Of a stretch of 64,000 nucleotides of DNA, positions 34,635 to 42,806 are shown in pieces. Under the pieces are notes generated by a model, which was not told the origin of the DNA, made no database searches, and saw only the letters and a list, made by a program, of their open reading frames with translations. A program made the translations under genes and the position numbers. The stretch is from Rhizobium sp. CSW-27 (GTDB taxonomy: Bacteria > Pseudomonadota > Alphaproteobacteria > Rhizobiales > Rhizobiaceae), in contig NZ_JAHHZO010000016.1 in NCBI RefSeq assembly GCF_018760785.1, forward strand, positions 38,383 through 102,382, written 5' to 3'. How positions within the stretch are numbered: position 1 is the first letter of the stretch; every line of letters begins with the position of its first letter.

Positions 34635-35693
34635 ATGTCCACCTTCGAACGTTACCTCACGCTCTGGGTCTTCCTGTGCATCCTCGTCGGCGTGTCGCTG
34701 GGCTATGCACTGCCCGGCGTCTTCCACGCCATCGCAGCGCTGGAGGTCGCCAAGGTCAACCTGCCGGTGGCCGTGCTGATCTGGCTGATGATCATTCCGA
34801 TGCTCATCAAGATCGATTTCGCGGCGCTCGGGCAGGTCAGCCGCCACTGGCGCGGCATCGGCGTCACGCTCTTCATCAACTGGGCCATCAAACCCTTCTC
34901 CATGGCGCTGCTCGGCTGGCTCTTCATCGGCTGGCTGTTTCGCCCGCTTCTGCCGGCAGACCAGATCGACAGCTATATCGCCGGGCTGATCATTCTCGCC
35001 GCCGCCCCCTGCACGGCCATGGTCTTCGTCTGGTCTAACCTGACGAAGGGCGAGCCGCATTTCACGCTCTCCCAGGTGGCGCTCAACGATGCGATCATGG
35101 TGGTGGCGTTTGCGCCGATCGTCGGCCTGCTGCTCGGCCTGTCGGCCATCACGGTGCCGTGGGATACGCTGATCCTCTCGGTCGTGCTCTACATCGTGCT
35201 GCCGGTCATTGCTGCGCAGTTGATCCGCCGCCAGTTGCTGGCTTCCGGCGGCGAACGGGCGCTCGAGGATCTCCTGAAGATCCTGCAGCCCGCCTCGCTG
35301 GTGGCGCTGCTGACCACGCTCGTTCTGCTCTTCGGGTTCCAGGGCGAACAGATCATCGCGCAGCCCATGGTGATCGCGCTGCTTGCCGTGCCGATCCTGA
35401 TCCAGGTCTACTTCAATTCCGGCCTCGCCTATCTGCTGAACCGCGCCACCGGCGAGGCCCATTGTGTGGCCGGTCCCTCGGCCCTCATCGGCGCGTCCAA
35501 CTTCTTCGAGCTTGCGGTGGCGGCCGCCATCAGCCTGTTCGGCTTCCAGTCGGGGGCAGCGCTTGCCACTGTTGTCGGCGTGCTGATCGAAGTGCCCGTC
35601 ATGCTCTCCGTCGTCTGGATCGTGAACCGCAGCAAGACCTGGTACGAAACCGGCGCCTCCGTGCGTGCCGCCGCAACCGAAACGAAAGCCTGA
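34635..35693 (+). CDS. acr3: Arsenite efflux transporter Acr3
   Basis: A 352-residue inner-membrane As(III) exporter of the ACR3 (BART superfamily) type, with about 10 membrane segments. The conserved cysteine needed for transport is in AAPCTAMVFVWSNLTKGE; other family blocks are VNLPVAVLIWLMIIPMLIKIDF, NWAIKPFSMALL and ALIGASNFFELAVAAAI. It exports arsenite made by the two ArsC enzymes. The ATG is 2 bp after the arsC stop; a GTG at 34629 overlapping that stop is also possible. Confidence 0.95.
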   Translation: MSTFERYLTLWVFLCILVGVSLGYALPGVFHAIAALEVAKVNLPVAVLIWLMIIPMLIKIDFAALGQVSRHWRGIGVTLFINWAIKPFSMALLGWLFIGWLFRPLLPADQIDSYIAGLIILAAAPCTAMVFVWSNLTKGEPHFTLSQVALNDAIMVVAFAPIVGLLLGLSAITVPWDTLILSVVLYIVLPVIAAQLIRRQLLASGGERALEDLLKILQPASLVALLTTLVLLFGFQGEQIIAQPMVIALLAVPILIQVYFNSGLAYLLNRATGEAHCVAGPSALIGASNFFELAVAAAISLFGFQSGAALATVVGVLIEVPVMLSVVWIVNRSKTWYETGASVRAAATETKA

Positions 35694-35696
35694 CCC

Positions 35697-36119
35697 ATGA
35701 ACGTCACCATCTACCACAATCCCGCCTGCGGCACCTCGCGCAACACGCTGGCGCTGATCCGCCATGCCGGCATCGAACCCTCCGTGATCGAATATCTGCA
35801 GACCCCGCCCTCGCGCGACACCCTGAAGACGATGATTGCCGATGCCGGACTGTCCGTGCGCGAGGCGATCCGTGAAAAGGGCACGCCCTTTGCCGAGCTC
35901 GGCCTCGACAATCCGGCGCTGACGGATGAGCAACTGCTCGACGCCATGCTCGAACACCCGATCCTGATCAACCGCCCCTTCGTGGTGACGCCCCTCGGCA
36001 CACGGCTGTCGCGCCCGTCCGAACTGGTGCTGGAGATCCTGCCGGAGACGTTCACGGGTCCCTTCGTCAAGGAGGATGGCGAGCAGGTTCTCGATGCGGA
36101 GGGCAAGCGCCTTGGCTGA
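35697..36119 (+). CDS. arsC: Arsenate reductase, glutaredoxin-dependent type
   Basis: A 140-residue ArsC of the R773/Spx-like fold, unrelated to the LMW-PTP enzyme upstream. The catalytic Cys11 is in YHNPACGTSRNTL, and the arginines that hold the arsenic intermediate are in ILINRPFVVTPLGTRLSRPSE. It needs glutaredoxin and glutathione. Three bp separate it from acr3. Having both chemistries lets reduction continue with either thioredoxin or glutathione as electron source. Confidence 0.95.
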   Translation: MNVTIYHNPACGTSRNTLALIRHAGIEPSVIEYLQTPPSRDTLKTMIADAGLSVREAIREKGTPFAELGLDNPALTDEQLLDAMLEHPILINRPFVVTPLGTRLSRPSELVLEILPETFTGPFVKEDGEQVLDAEGKRLG

Positions 36120-36843
36120 TACCCCCCTTGAGGCGGGTGCCGATCTGCCGGCACTCGATTCCCGCCACCTGCGGCCGATCGATCTTGCCGCGCTGCGCCC
36201 TGCCTTTTCCACGCACAAGCCGCGCATCTTGATCCTCTACGGGTCGCTGCGGACGATCTCCTATAGCCGGCTTCTGGCTGAGGAGGCCGGGCGGCTTCTG
36301 ACCGAACTTGGTTGCGAGGTACGTTTCTTCGATCCGAAGGGTCTGCCGCTTCCCGATGCCGAACCGGTCAGCCATCCGAAGGTGCAGGAACTTCGCGAGC
36401 TGTCGCAATGGTCCGAGGGGCAGGTCTGGGTCAGCCCCGAACGCCACGGCGCCATGACCGGTATCATGAAGACGCAGATCGACTGGATTCCCCTGTCCGT
36501 CGGCTCCATCCGCCCCACCCAGGGCAAGACGCTCGCCATCATGCAGGTCTCCGGCGGCTCGCAATCCTTCAACGCGCTCAACCAGATGCGCGTGCTCGGC
36601 CGCTGGATGCGGATGATCACCATTCCCAACCAGTCCTCCGTCGCCAAGGCCTTTCAGGAGTTCGACGAAAACGGCCGCATGAAACCATCCTCCTATTACG
36701 AGCGGGTGGTGGATGTCTGCGAGGAACTGGTGAAGTTCACCTGGTTGACGCGCGATGCCTCCGCCTACTTGACCGACCGTTACAGCGAGCGCAAGGAAAC
36801 AGCTGATAAACTCGAAGCCCGTGTACAGCTGAAATCCCTATGA
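36112..36843 (+). CDS. arsH: NADPH-dependent FMN oxidoreductase ArsH
   Basis: A 243-residue flavodoxin-fold ArsH, which oxidises trivalent organoarsenicals and may act in metal or redox stress. Diagnostic blocks are RILILYGSLRTISYSRLLAEEAGRLL, WVSPERHGAMTGIMKTQIDWIPLS, VSGGSQSFNALNQMRVLGRWMRM and QSSVAKAFQEFDENGRM. I chose a TTG start preceded by GGAGGG; ATGs at 36076 and 36094 are in frame but would overlap the upstream arsC more deeply. The stop overlaps the MFS gene by 4 bases. Confidence 0.9.
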   Translation: MADTPLEAGADLPALDSRHLRPIDLAALRPAFSTHKPRILILYGSLRTISYSRLLAEEAGRLLTELGCEVRFFDPKGLPLPDAEPVSHPKVQELRELSQWSEGQVWVSPERHGAMTGIMKTQIDWIPLSVGSIRPTQGKTLAIMQVSGGSQSFNALNQMRVLGRWMRMITIPNQSSVAKAFQEFDENGRMKPSSYYERVVDVCEELVKFTWLTRDASAYLTDRYSERKETADKLEARVQLKSL

Positions 36844-38054
36844 CATCCCGTCCCCCGGTCGCCGCCATTGTCTCGCTGGGGCTTACCCAGATCATCGGTT
36901 ACGGCACGCTCTATTACAGCTTCAGCATTCTCGCGCCTGATATGGCGCGGGATTTCGGCTGGAGCGTCGACTGGGTGTTCGGTCTTCTCTCCGCCTCGTT
37001 GTTCGTGTCGGGGCTGGTCGCACCCTTTGCCGGCCGGCTGATGGATCGTTTCGGTGCCGGGCGGGTCATGACGCTTGGTTCGCTGGCGGCGGCCCTGTCG
37101 CTGGTCATCTGCGCCGTCGCGCCTCATCGCGGCGTCTTCGTTGCCGGTCTCCTGCTGACGGAACTCTCCTCCAATCTCGTGCAATATGGCGCGGCCTTTG
37201 CGCTTCTGGTGGAAATCCGCCCGCGCGAGGCCAAGCGCAGCATCACCTACCTCACGCTGATTGCCGGTTTCGCCTCCACCATCTTCTGGCCGGTCACGAC
37301 GGTTCTGCACGCCCATCTGTCCTGGCAGCAGGTCTATCTCGTGTTTGCCGCCCTCAACCTCATGCTCTGCCTGCCGCTGCATGCCTGGCTCAGCCTTTAT
37401 GGCCGCGGCGGACGGCGGGCGGATGAGAGCGCCTCGGGCAGCGCCCAGGTCGTCACCGGGCTGCTGCCTGCCGCCTACCGGCAACAGGGTTTTGCCCTGA
37501 TGCTCATCGGCATGGGGCTGCTCTCCTTCGTCAACACCGCGCTGTTGTTCCACATGGTGCCGGTGCTGACCGGGCTCGGCCTCGGAGGCACGGCGGTTCT
37601 GGTCGCAACCCTGTTCGGTCCGGCGCAGGTTCTCAGCCGCTTCACCAACATGATCTTCGGCAAGAATCTCGGGGCTCTCCAGCTTGCCGTGCTGACGGCC
37701 GTCTTCGCGCCACTCGGCATCCTGGTGCTGACGCTCACCTATCCTTTCGTGCCCGGCGCCATGCTGTTTGCCATCGTCTTCGGTTTCGGCTCGGGCCTCT
37801 CCAGCATCGTCTTCGGCACGCTGCCGCTCGCCCTTTTCGGCAGCGAAGGCTATGGCGCCCGCCAGGGCCAGCTGACGCTTGTCAGGCTGGCCGCCTCGGC
37901 ACTTTCGCCCTTCGGCCTTGCCGTCATTCTGGAGCGGACGGGACCGGACATGGTGCTCTGGTCGCTGATCGGTCTCGGCCTTGTCGCACTTCTGTTTTTC
38001 CTGGCACTGGCGCGGCTGGGACGCGTGGCGCTGCAGCCGGCCCAGCCGGTGTAA
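36840..38054 (+). CDS. MFS transporter of the arsenic operon
   Basis: A 404-residue 12-segment major facilitator. Visible blocks are LGLTQIIGYGTLYYSFSILAPDMARDFGW (segment 1), GRLMDRFGAGRVM (MFS motif A region) and FVNTALLFHMVPVLTGLGLGG. It is coupled to arsH by ATGA and ends the operon. MFS proteins in this position have been described as arsenite or organoarsenical exporters (ArsK in Agrobacterium), so this is the favoured role. A substrate cannot be read from the sequence. RIME-like repeats follow. Confidence 0.85.
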   Translation: MTSRPPVAAIVSLGLTQIIGYGTLYYSFSILAPDMARDFGWSVDWVFGLLSASLFVSGLVAPFAGRLMDRFGAGRVMTLGSLAAALSLVICAVAPHRGVFVAGLLLTELSSNLVQYGAAFALLVEIRPREAKRSITYLTLIAGFASTIFWPVTTVLHAHLSWQQVYLVFAALNLMLCLPLHAWLSLYGRGGRRADESASGSAQVVTGLLPAAYRQQGFALMLIGMGLLSFVNTALLFHMVPVLTGLGLGGTAVLVATLFGPAQVLSRFTNMIFGKNLGALQLAVLTAVFAPLGILVLTLTYPFVPGAMLFAIVFGFGSGLSSIVFGTLPLALFGSEGYGARQGQLTLVRLAASALSPFGLAVILERTGPDMVLWSLIGLGLVALLFFLALARLGRVALQPAQPV

Positions 38055-38118
38055 GAGAGGCGGGCGCACCGTTCTCTCTCCCTCTCCCGGCCTTCGGCAG
38101 GGGTATCACGTATGGAAG

Positions 38119-38256
38119 AATACCCCCTCTGGCCTGCCGGCCATCTCCCCCACAAGGGGGGAGACACCTTGCGGCACCCGCCCGAGCTTCAACCGGTTTC
38201 GGCGGGTCGCCTGGGTTAAAGCCCTCCCCCTTGTGGGGAGGGTTGGGAGGGGTATT
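38119..38256. repeat. RIME-like element with terminal inverted repeats
   Basis: This 138-bp element begins AATACCCC (38119-38126) and ends GGGGTATT (38249-38256), a perfect 8-bp terminal inverted repeat. Inside are two hairpins centred on CTCCCCCACAAGGGGGGAG and CCTCCCCCTTGTGGGGAGG. Its left half is nearly identical to the element between rhaS and rhaT. A partial copy follows at about 38325-38395 (CTCATCCGGCCTGCCGGCCA in outline). The 344-bp gap between the MFS gene and the catalase gene holds no gene. Confidence 0.8.
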
Positions 38257-38398
38257 GTGTCTAATGTTATAGCCCTGCCGCCTGCGGGAAAGTGCCGGGG
38301 TAACGGGCTTTCGCCACCAGGATTGCCTGCCCCTCATCCGGCCTGCCGGCCACCTTCTGCCCGTTTTGACGGGAAGAAGGGGACACGCGGCAACCGAC

Positions 38399-40114
38399 TT
38401 ATTCCGCGGCCTGGTCCATCGGTCGGGCGCTGGGCAGCTTGCCCATCAGCACTTCTTCGGCCGTCGCCTTGTGGTTCTTCACCGAACTTGTCCACTGGCC
38501 CCAGATCGACGGATCGATCACGTCGCCGTTCCTGCCAAGCTGCTGTAGCCGCTTCTGGTCGTCGTCGGTCAGAACCTGTTTCGGCAGCGGTCCCAGCCCC
38601 TTCACATCCTCTGCCGAAATGCCGAGCTTTTCGCCGACCCGGCGGCCATAGTCGTCATGCACCAGGAAGAAGTGCCACACCATGCGTTCCTGCACGTCGC
38701 GCTGACATTGCGAGAGGAGATCACCCATGTTGGTGATCAGGTCGTCGCGCTCCCAGTCCATCATGGTGCAGAAGCGACCGCTTGCCTGCGCGTAATCATT
38801 GCGTCGCTCCAGCACGGCGCGCGTCAGCGGTCCGCGAATTTCCGGCGGGCGGTTCGGCTCCTCGCGCGGGTTTTCGGAAAGCCCGTCATGGATCGAGGGT
38901 TCGTAGTTCACATGCGGATTCTGGCCGGGGGCAAGGTCGCGCTGGAAACTCATCTGTCCGCCGGAGAGATTGGTCGCCACCTGGGCGTTCTTCGCCTGAT
39001 TCACCGGCAGCTGAAGATAGTTCGTGCCGACGCGATAACGCTGGGTGTCGGAATAGGAGAAGGTGCGGCCCACCAGCATCTTATCGTCGGAAAAGTCGAG
39101 CCCGTCCACCAGCACGCCGGTGCCCATGGCGATCTGTTCGTTTTCGTTGAAGAAATCCTCGACATTGCGGTTCAGCGTCATGGTGCCGATGTGGCGCAGC
39201 GGAAACTGGTGTTCCGGCCAGATCTTCGTGTCGTCCAGCGGGTCCCAGTCGAGCTCCGGATGGTCGTGATCCTCCATGATCTGCACGAACATGTCCCATT
39301 GCGGGTAATCGCCGTGTTCGATCGCGGTGAACAGGTCCTTCGAGGCAGAGCCGAAGTCCTGGCCCTGGACCTTCGCAGCTTCCTCTGCCGTCAGGCTGGC
39401 CAGCCCGGCGCGCGGATGGAAGTGGTATTTCACCAAGACAGTCTCGCCCTTATCGTTCACCATCTTGTAGGTGTTGACGCCAAAACCCTCCATGTGGCGA
39501 TAGCTTGCCGGAATGCCGCGTGGCGAAAACAGGTGGGTGAGCATGTGCATGCTCTCCGGCGTCTGGCTCATGAAGTCAAAAATGCGGTTCGGCTCCTGAC
39601 GGAAGGTCACCGGGTCCGGCTTCAGCGAATGGATGACGTCCGGGAACTTGATCGCATCTCGGATGAAGAAGACGGCGAGATTGTTGCCCACCAGATCCCA
39701 GTTGCCATCTTCGGTATAGAACTTCACCGCGAAACCGCGCGGGTCGCGCGCCACTTCGGAGGAGTCTCGCCCGCCGATGACCGTCGAGAAACGGATGGCG
39801 AGCGGCGTCTTTTTGCCCGCCTGCTGGAACAGCTTGGCGCGCGTATAGGTCGAGGCCGGTTCGTCGCCGATCTTGCCGGTCGCCTCGAACTCGCCGTAAC
39901 AGACGAAGCCGCGCGCATGCACCACGCGTTCCGGAATGCGCTCGCGGTCGAAATGGGTGATCTTTTCCAGGAACTGATAGTTTTCCAGCGTTGCCGGACC
40001 GCGCGCGCCAACGGTGCGCATCGACTGGTTGTTGACAACCGGATGCCCCTGCCGGTTGGTGAGCATCTTGTCCGTGGTGCCTGCCGGCATGGTGCCTCGT
40101 TTGTTCTCGTCCAT
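38399..40114 (-). CDS. Heme catalase
   Basis: A 571-residue monofunctional catalase that breaks down hydrogen peroxide. The distal His lies in RVVHARGFVCYGEFE, the distal Asn in DLVGNNLAVFFIRDA, and the proximal heme tyrosine in RTFSYSDTQRYRVG. It is longer than small-subunit catalases (~480) and shorter than the large HPII type (~700); the extra C-terminal ~70 residues carry no recognisable flavodoxin-like domain. No signal peptide is seen. The start at MDENKRG has no competing upstream ATG. Transcribed divergently from the APC permease. Confidence 0.94.
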   Translation of the reverse strand: MDENKRGTMPAGTTDKMLTNRQGHPVVNNQSMRTVGARGPATLENYQFLEKITHFDRERIPERVVHARGFVCYGEFEATGKIGDEPASTYTRAKLFQQAGKKTPLAIRFSTVIGGRDSSEVARDPRGFAVKFYTEDGNWDLVGNNLAVFFIRDAIKFPDVIHSLKPDPVTFRQEPNRIFDFMSQTPESMHMLTHLFSPRGIPASYRHMEGFGVNTYKMVNDKGETVLVKYHFHPRAGLASLTAEEAAKVQGQDFGSASKDLFTAIEHGDYPQWDMFVQIMEDHDHPELDWDPLDDTKIWPEHQFPLRHIGTMTLNRNVEDFFNENEQIAMGTGVLVDGLDFSDDKMLVGRTFSYSDTQRYRVGTNYLQLPVNQAKNAQVATNLSGGQMSFQRDLAPGQNPHVNYEPSIHDGLSENPREEPNRPPEIRGPLTRAVLERRNDYAQASGRFCTMMDWERDDLITNMGDLLSQCQRDVQERMVWHFFLVHDDYGRRVGEKLGISAEDVKGLGPLPKQVLTDDDQKRLQQLGRNGDVIDPSIWGQWTSSVKNHKATAEEVLMGKLPSARPMDQAAE

Positions 40115-40301
40115 ATCCGTCTCTTTCTCGTCTATCGTCTGGAGGGGATTGGCGCCGGAAACGCATACCGGGCCGTGACCGGCTAACTGGCGGGACGCAC
40201 GAGCGTTCCAGGCGTCTCTCGATTTTCCGCCAGGGGTGAGGAAGAAGAAGGAACCGGACGGGTGCCGGCACGTTGAATTTCATCACATTGGGGGAGGGGT
40301 C

Positions 40302-41693
40302 ATGTCAGACCAGCAATCGGAAACACGCATGGCAGAGCATCTGGGCAAGAGCCAGACCGGATCGGGCCATGAGTTGAAGCGGGTTATGGGGCCGGGCCTG
40401 CTTCTACTGTTCATCGTCGGCGATATTCTCGGCACCGGCATCTATGCACTGACCGGCCAGGTGGCGGCAGAAGTGGGCGGTGTCGTGTGGCTGCCCTTTC
40501 TCGTCGCCTTCGTCGTCGCGCTTCTGACGGCCTTCAGCTATCTGGAACTGGTGACGAAATATCCGAAGGCGGCGGGGGCCGCACTTTACACCCACAAGGC
40601 CTTCGGCGTGCATTTCCTCACCTTCCTGGTGGCCTTTGCGGTCATGTCGTCCGGCATCACCTCGGCCTCCACCGCCTCGCGCGCCTTCGCCGCCAATTTC
40701 GTCGCGACCATGGGTATGGCGGATGGCGGTTTCCTCGTCACCGGTGTGGCACTCGCCTTCATTGCGCTCGTCGCCATCGTCAATTTCCGCGGCGTCGGCG
40801 AAAGCGTCATGGTCAATGTGGTGCTGACCGTCGTGGAACTGAGTGGCCTGCTTCTGATCATCGGCATCGGTTTCTGGGCGATCTGGGGCGGCGAGGGCGA
40901 TGTCTCGCGTGCCTTTACCTTCCAGCCGCCGGAAGGCGGGGGCATGTTCTGGCCGGTGATTGCCGCCACCACGCTCGCCTTCTTCGCCATGGTCGGCTTC
41001 GAGGATTCGGTCAACATGGCCGAGGAATGCAAGGAGCCGAGCCGCATCTTCCCAAAGGTCCTGCTCGGCGGCCTCGTGCTGACCGGTCTCATCTATGTGC
41101 TGGTGTCGATCTCGGCGATCACGCTCGTTCCCGCCGCAGAGCTCGGCGAGGGCGAGACACCACTCCTGAAGGTGGTGCAGGCCGGTGCGCCCGGTTTCCC
41201 CATCGGCATTTTCGGCATCATCACCATGTTTGCGGTCGCCAATTCGGCGCTGATCAACATGATGATGGCAAGCCGGCTGATCTACGGCATGGCGAAGGAA
41301 AACGTGCTGCCACCGATGTTGGGCGCCGTCCATCCCGGCCGCCGCACGCCCTATGTGGCCATACTCTTCACCACATTGATCGCGGTCGGGCTGATCACCT
41401 TCGTCGGTGGCGTGCCGGCGCTCGGCGGCACCACGGCGCTGCTGCTCCTCTGCGTCTTTACCATCGTCAATATCGCGGTGCTCGTGCTGCGCAAGGATAG
41501 GGTGGAGCACAAGCATTTCTGCACGCCGACGGTCGTGCCGGTTCTCGGTGCCGTCACCTGCGCCTTTCTCGCCGGTCCCTGGACGGGCCGCGATCCGGTG
41601 CAGTACAGCATTGCCGGCATCCTGCTGGCGGTCGGCGTGGTGCTCTGGTTCGTGACGGTGCGGGTGATGAAGGGTAGCGCGGCGCCAGCTTGA
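40302..41693 (+). CDS. APC-family amino acid permease
   Basis: A 463-residue inner-membrane transporter with 12 or more hydrophobic segments. The APC signature is seen in RVMGPGLLLLFIVGDILGTGIYALTGQVAAEVGG (segment 1) and FFAMVGFEDSVNMAEECKEPSRIFPKVLL (segment 6). The first unwound helix (GDILGTGIYALTG) fits amino acid/polyamine/cationic amino acid transporters. The substrate is not known; nearby lysine-catabolic genes make a basic amino acid possible. GGGGGAGGGG precedes the ATG. It converges on the P1 peptidase gene with a 6-bp gap. Confidence 0.9.
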   Translation: MSDQQSETRMAEHLGKSQTGSGHELKRVMGPGLLLLFIVGDILGTGIYALTGQVAAEVGGVVWLPFLVAFVVALLTAFSYLELVTKYPKAAGAALYTHKAFGVHFLTFLVAFAVMSSGITSASTASRAFAANFVATMGMADGGFLVTGVALAFIALVAIVNFRGVGESVMVNVVLTVVELSGLLLIIGIGFWAIWGGEGDVSRAFTFQPPEGGGMFWPVIAATTLAFFAMVGFEDSVNMAEECKEPSRIFPKVLLGGLVLTGLIYVLVSISAITLVPAAELGEGETPLLKVVQAGAPGFPIGIFGIITMFAVANSALINMMMASRLIYGMAKENVLPPMLGAVHPGRRTPYVAILFTTLIAVGLITFVGGVPALGGTTALLLLCVFTIVNIAVLVLRKDRVEHKHFCTPTVVPVLGAVTCAFLAGPWTGRDPVQYSIAGILLAVGVVLWFVTVRVMKGSAAPA

Positions 41694-41699
41694 CCGGGA

Positions 41700-42695
41700 T
41701 CAGCCGTGCCGGTCGCGCCAGGAGGCTTGCGCGTCGGCGACAGGGAGTGTGGTCGCCTCATAGACCCCGCGTGCTGCGGCGCGGGCAAAGGTCAGCGTCG
41801 CCAGGTGGCACAGTTCCATGAAATCCATCGGATCATCGAGGGCGATCTTTCCGGTCGCGGCGGCAAACACGGTGTCGCCATCGGCCGGCAGATGGGCAGG
41901 CAGCACGGCGCGCGCCAGCCCATCCTGCGCCATGATCGAGAGGCGATGCGCCTGCGCCTTGGTGAGAATGGCATCGGTGACGACGAGCCCGATGGTCGTC
42001 GCCTTCAGGTTCACACCTTTCAATCGGAGCGATGTATCGCCGGCGGTGAATTTGTCTGGCAGGCCGAGACCGCCGAACTCACCCTCCTCTTCAAAGGGGG
42101 CGGCCCAGAAATGCGGCCCATCGCCCACGGTCGGCGAGCCCAGCGCATTGACCGCCACCAGCGCCGCGATGCGATTCCCTCTGGAGGAGACGGCGCTCGC
42201 GGACCCCAGGCCACCCTTGACGGTCGCCGTCGTCGCGCCCGTGCCGGCGCCGACAGTGCCGAGCGCAAATTTTCCCTTCGCCGCCGCCTTGAAGGCCTCG
42301 TAGCCCATCTCCCGATAGGGGGAATGGAGGCCCCAGTCCTTGTTGCCGCCGTTCAGAAGATCCATCAGGATCGCTTGTGGCACGATCGGCACCCGTGTCG
42401 AGCCGACTTGCAGGCCACGGCCGATCGCGCGCAACCCCGCCTGCACGCCGCCCGCCGCATCGAGCCCGAAGGCCGAACCGCCGGAAAGCACCAGCGCATC
42501 GACCTTGTCCACGGTCATCGCCGGATCGAGAAGGGCGGTATCGCGCCCGCCCGGCGCGCCCCCCAGCACGCTACCCGACGCGATCGCCGGCTCATCGAAG
42601 ACCACAACCGTCACGCCGGATCCCAACGCCAGATCCGTCGCATGGCCAACGCTGACGCCCTCGATATCGGTCAGCAGGTTGAGGCGGTCGGTCAT
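41700..42695 (-). CDS. P1 family (DmpA-like, S58) peptidase
   Basis: A 331-residue member of the DmpA/OAT superfamily of self-cleaving N-terminal nucleophile aminopeptidases. Visible blocks are LLTDIEGVSVGHATD, TVVVFDEPAIASGSVLGGAPGGRDTALLDP, ALVLSGGSAFGLDAAGGV, GTVGAGTGATTATVKGGLGSAS and AALVAVNALGSP. DmpA relatives remove D- or L-residues or beta-amino acids from peptides. The start has AAGGA upstream; a longer frame adds 18 residues. It lies downstream of amaB on the same strand but behind a terminator. Confidence 0.85.
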   Translation of the reverse strand: MTDRLNLLTDIEGVSVGHATDLALGSGVTVVVFDEPAIASGSVLGGAPGGRDTALLDPAMTVDKVDALVLSGGSAFGLDAAGGVQAGLRAIGRGLQVGSTRVPIVPQAILMDLLNGGNKDWGLHSPYREMGYEAFKAAAKGKFALGTVGAGTGATTATVKGGLGSASAVSSRGNRIAALVAVNALGSPTVGDGPHFWAAPFEEEGEFGGLGLPDKFTAGDTSLRLKGVNLKATTIGLVVTDAILTKAQAHRLSIMAQDGLARAVLPAHLPADGDTVFAAATGKIALDDPMDFMELCHLATLTFARAAARGVYEATTLPVADAQASWRDRHG

Positions 42696-42763
42696 GGGGG
42701 ATTGTCCTTGCGTGATGGGCGATTCGCGCCTGAGACTAGCGCGACGCAAGACGCTTGTCCCGA

Positions 42764-42796
42764 ACAGAAAGGGCGGCAGCTGTGAGGTTGCCGCCC
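42764..42796 (-). terminator. Terminator of the amaAB-like transcript
   Basis: Read on the minus strand, GGGCGGCA and TGCCGCCC form an 8-bp stem (42796-42789 with 42778-42771) around a 10-base loop, followed by TTTCTGTT. It separates amaB from the peptidase gene. Confidence 0.65.
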
Positions 42797-42806
42797 TGTC
42801 GGCTCA

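Noticed and set aside
38399..40114. Bifunctional catalase-peroxidase or HPII-type large catalase
   Set aside because: The heme motifs are those of monofunctional catalases, and the length of 571 is too short for the large type with its flavodoxin-like domain.
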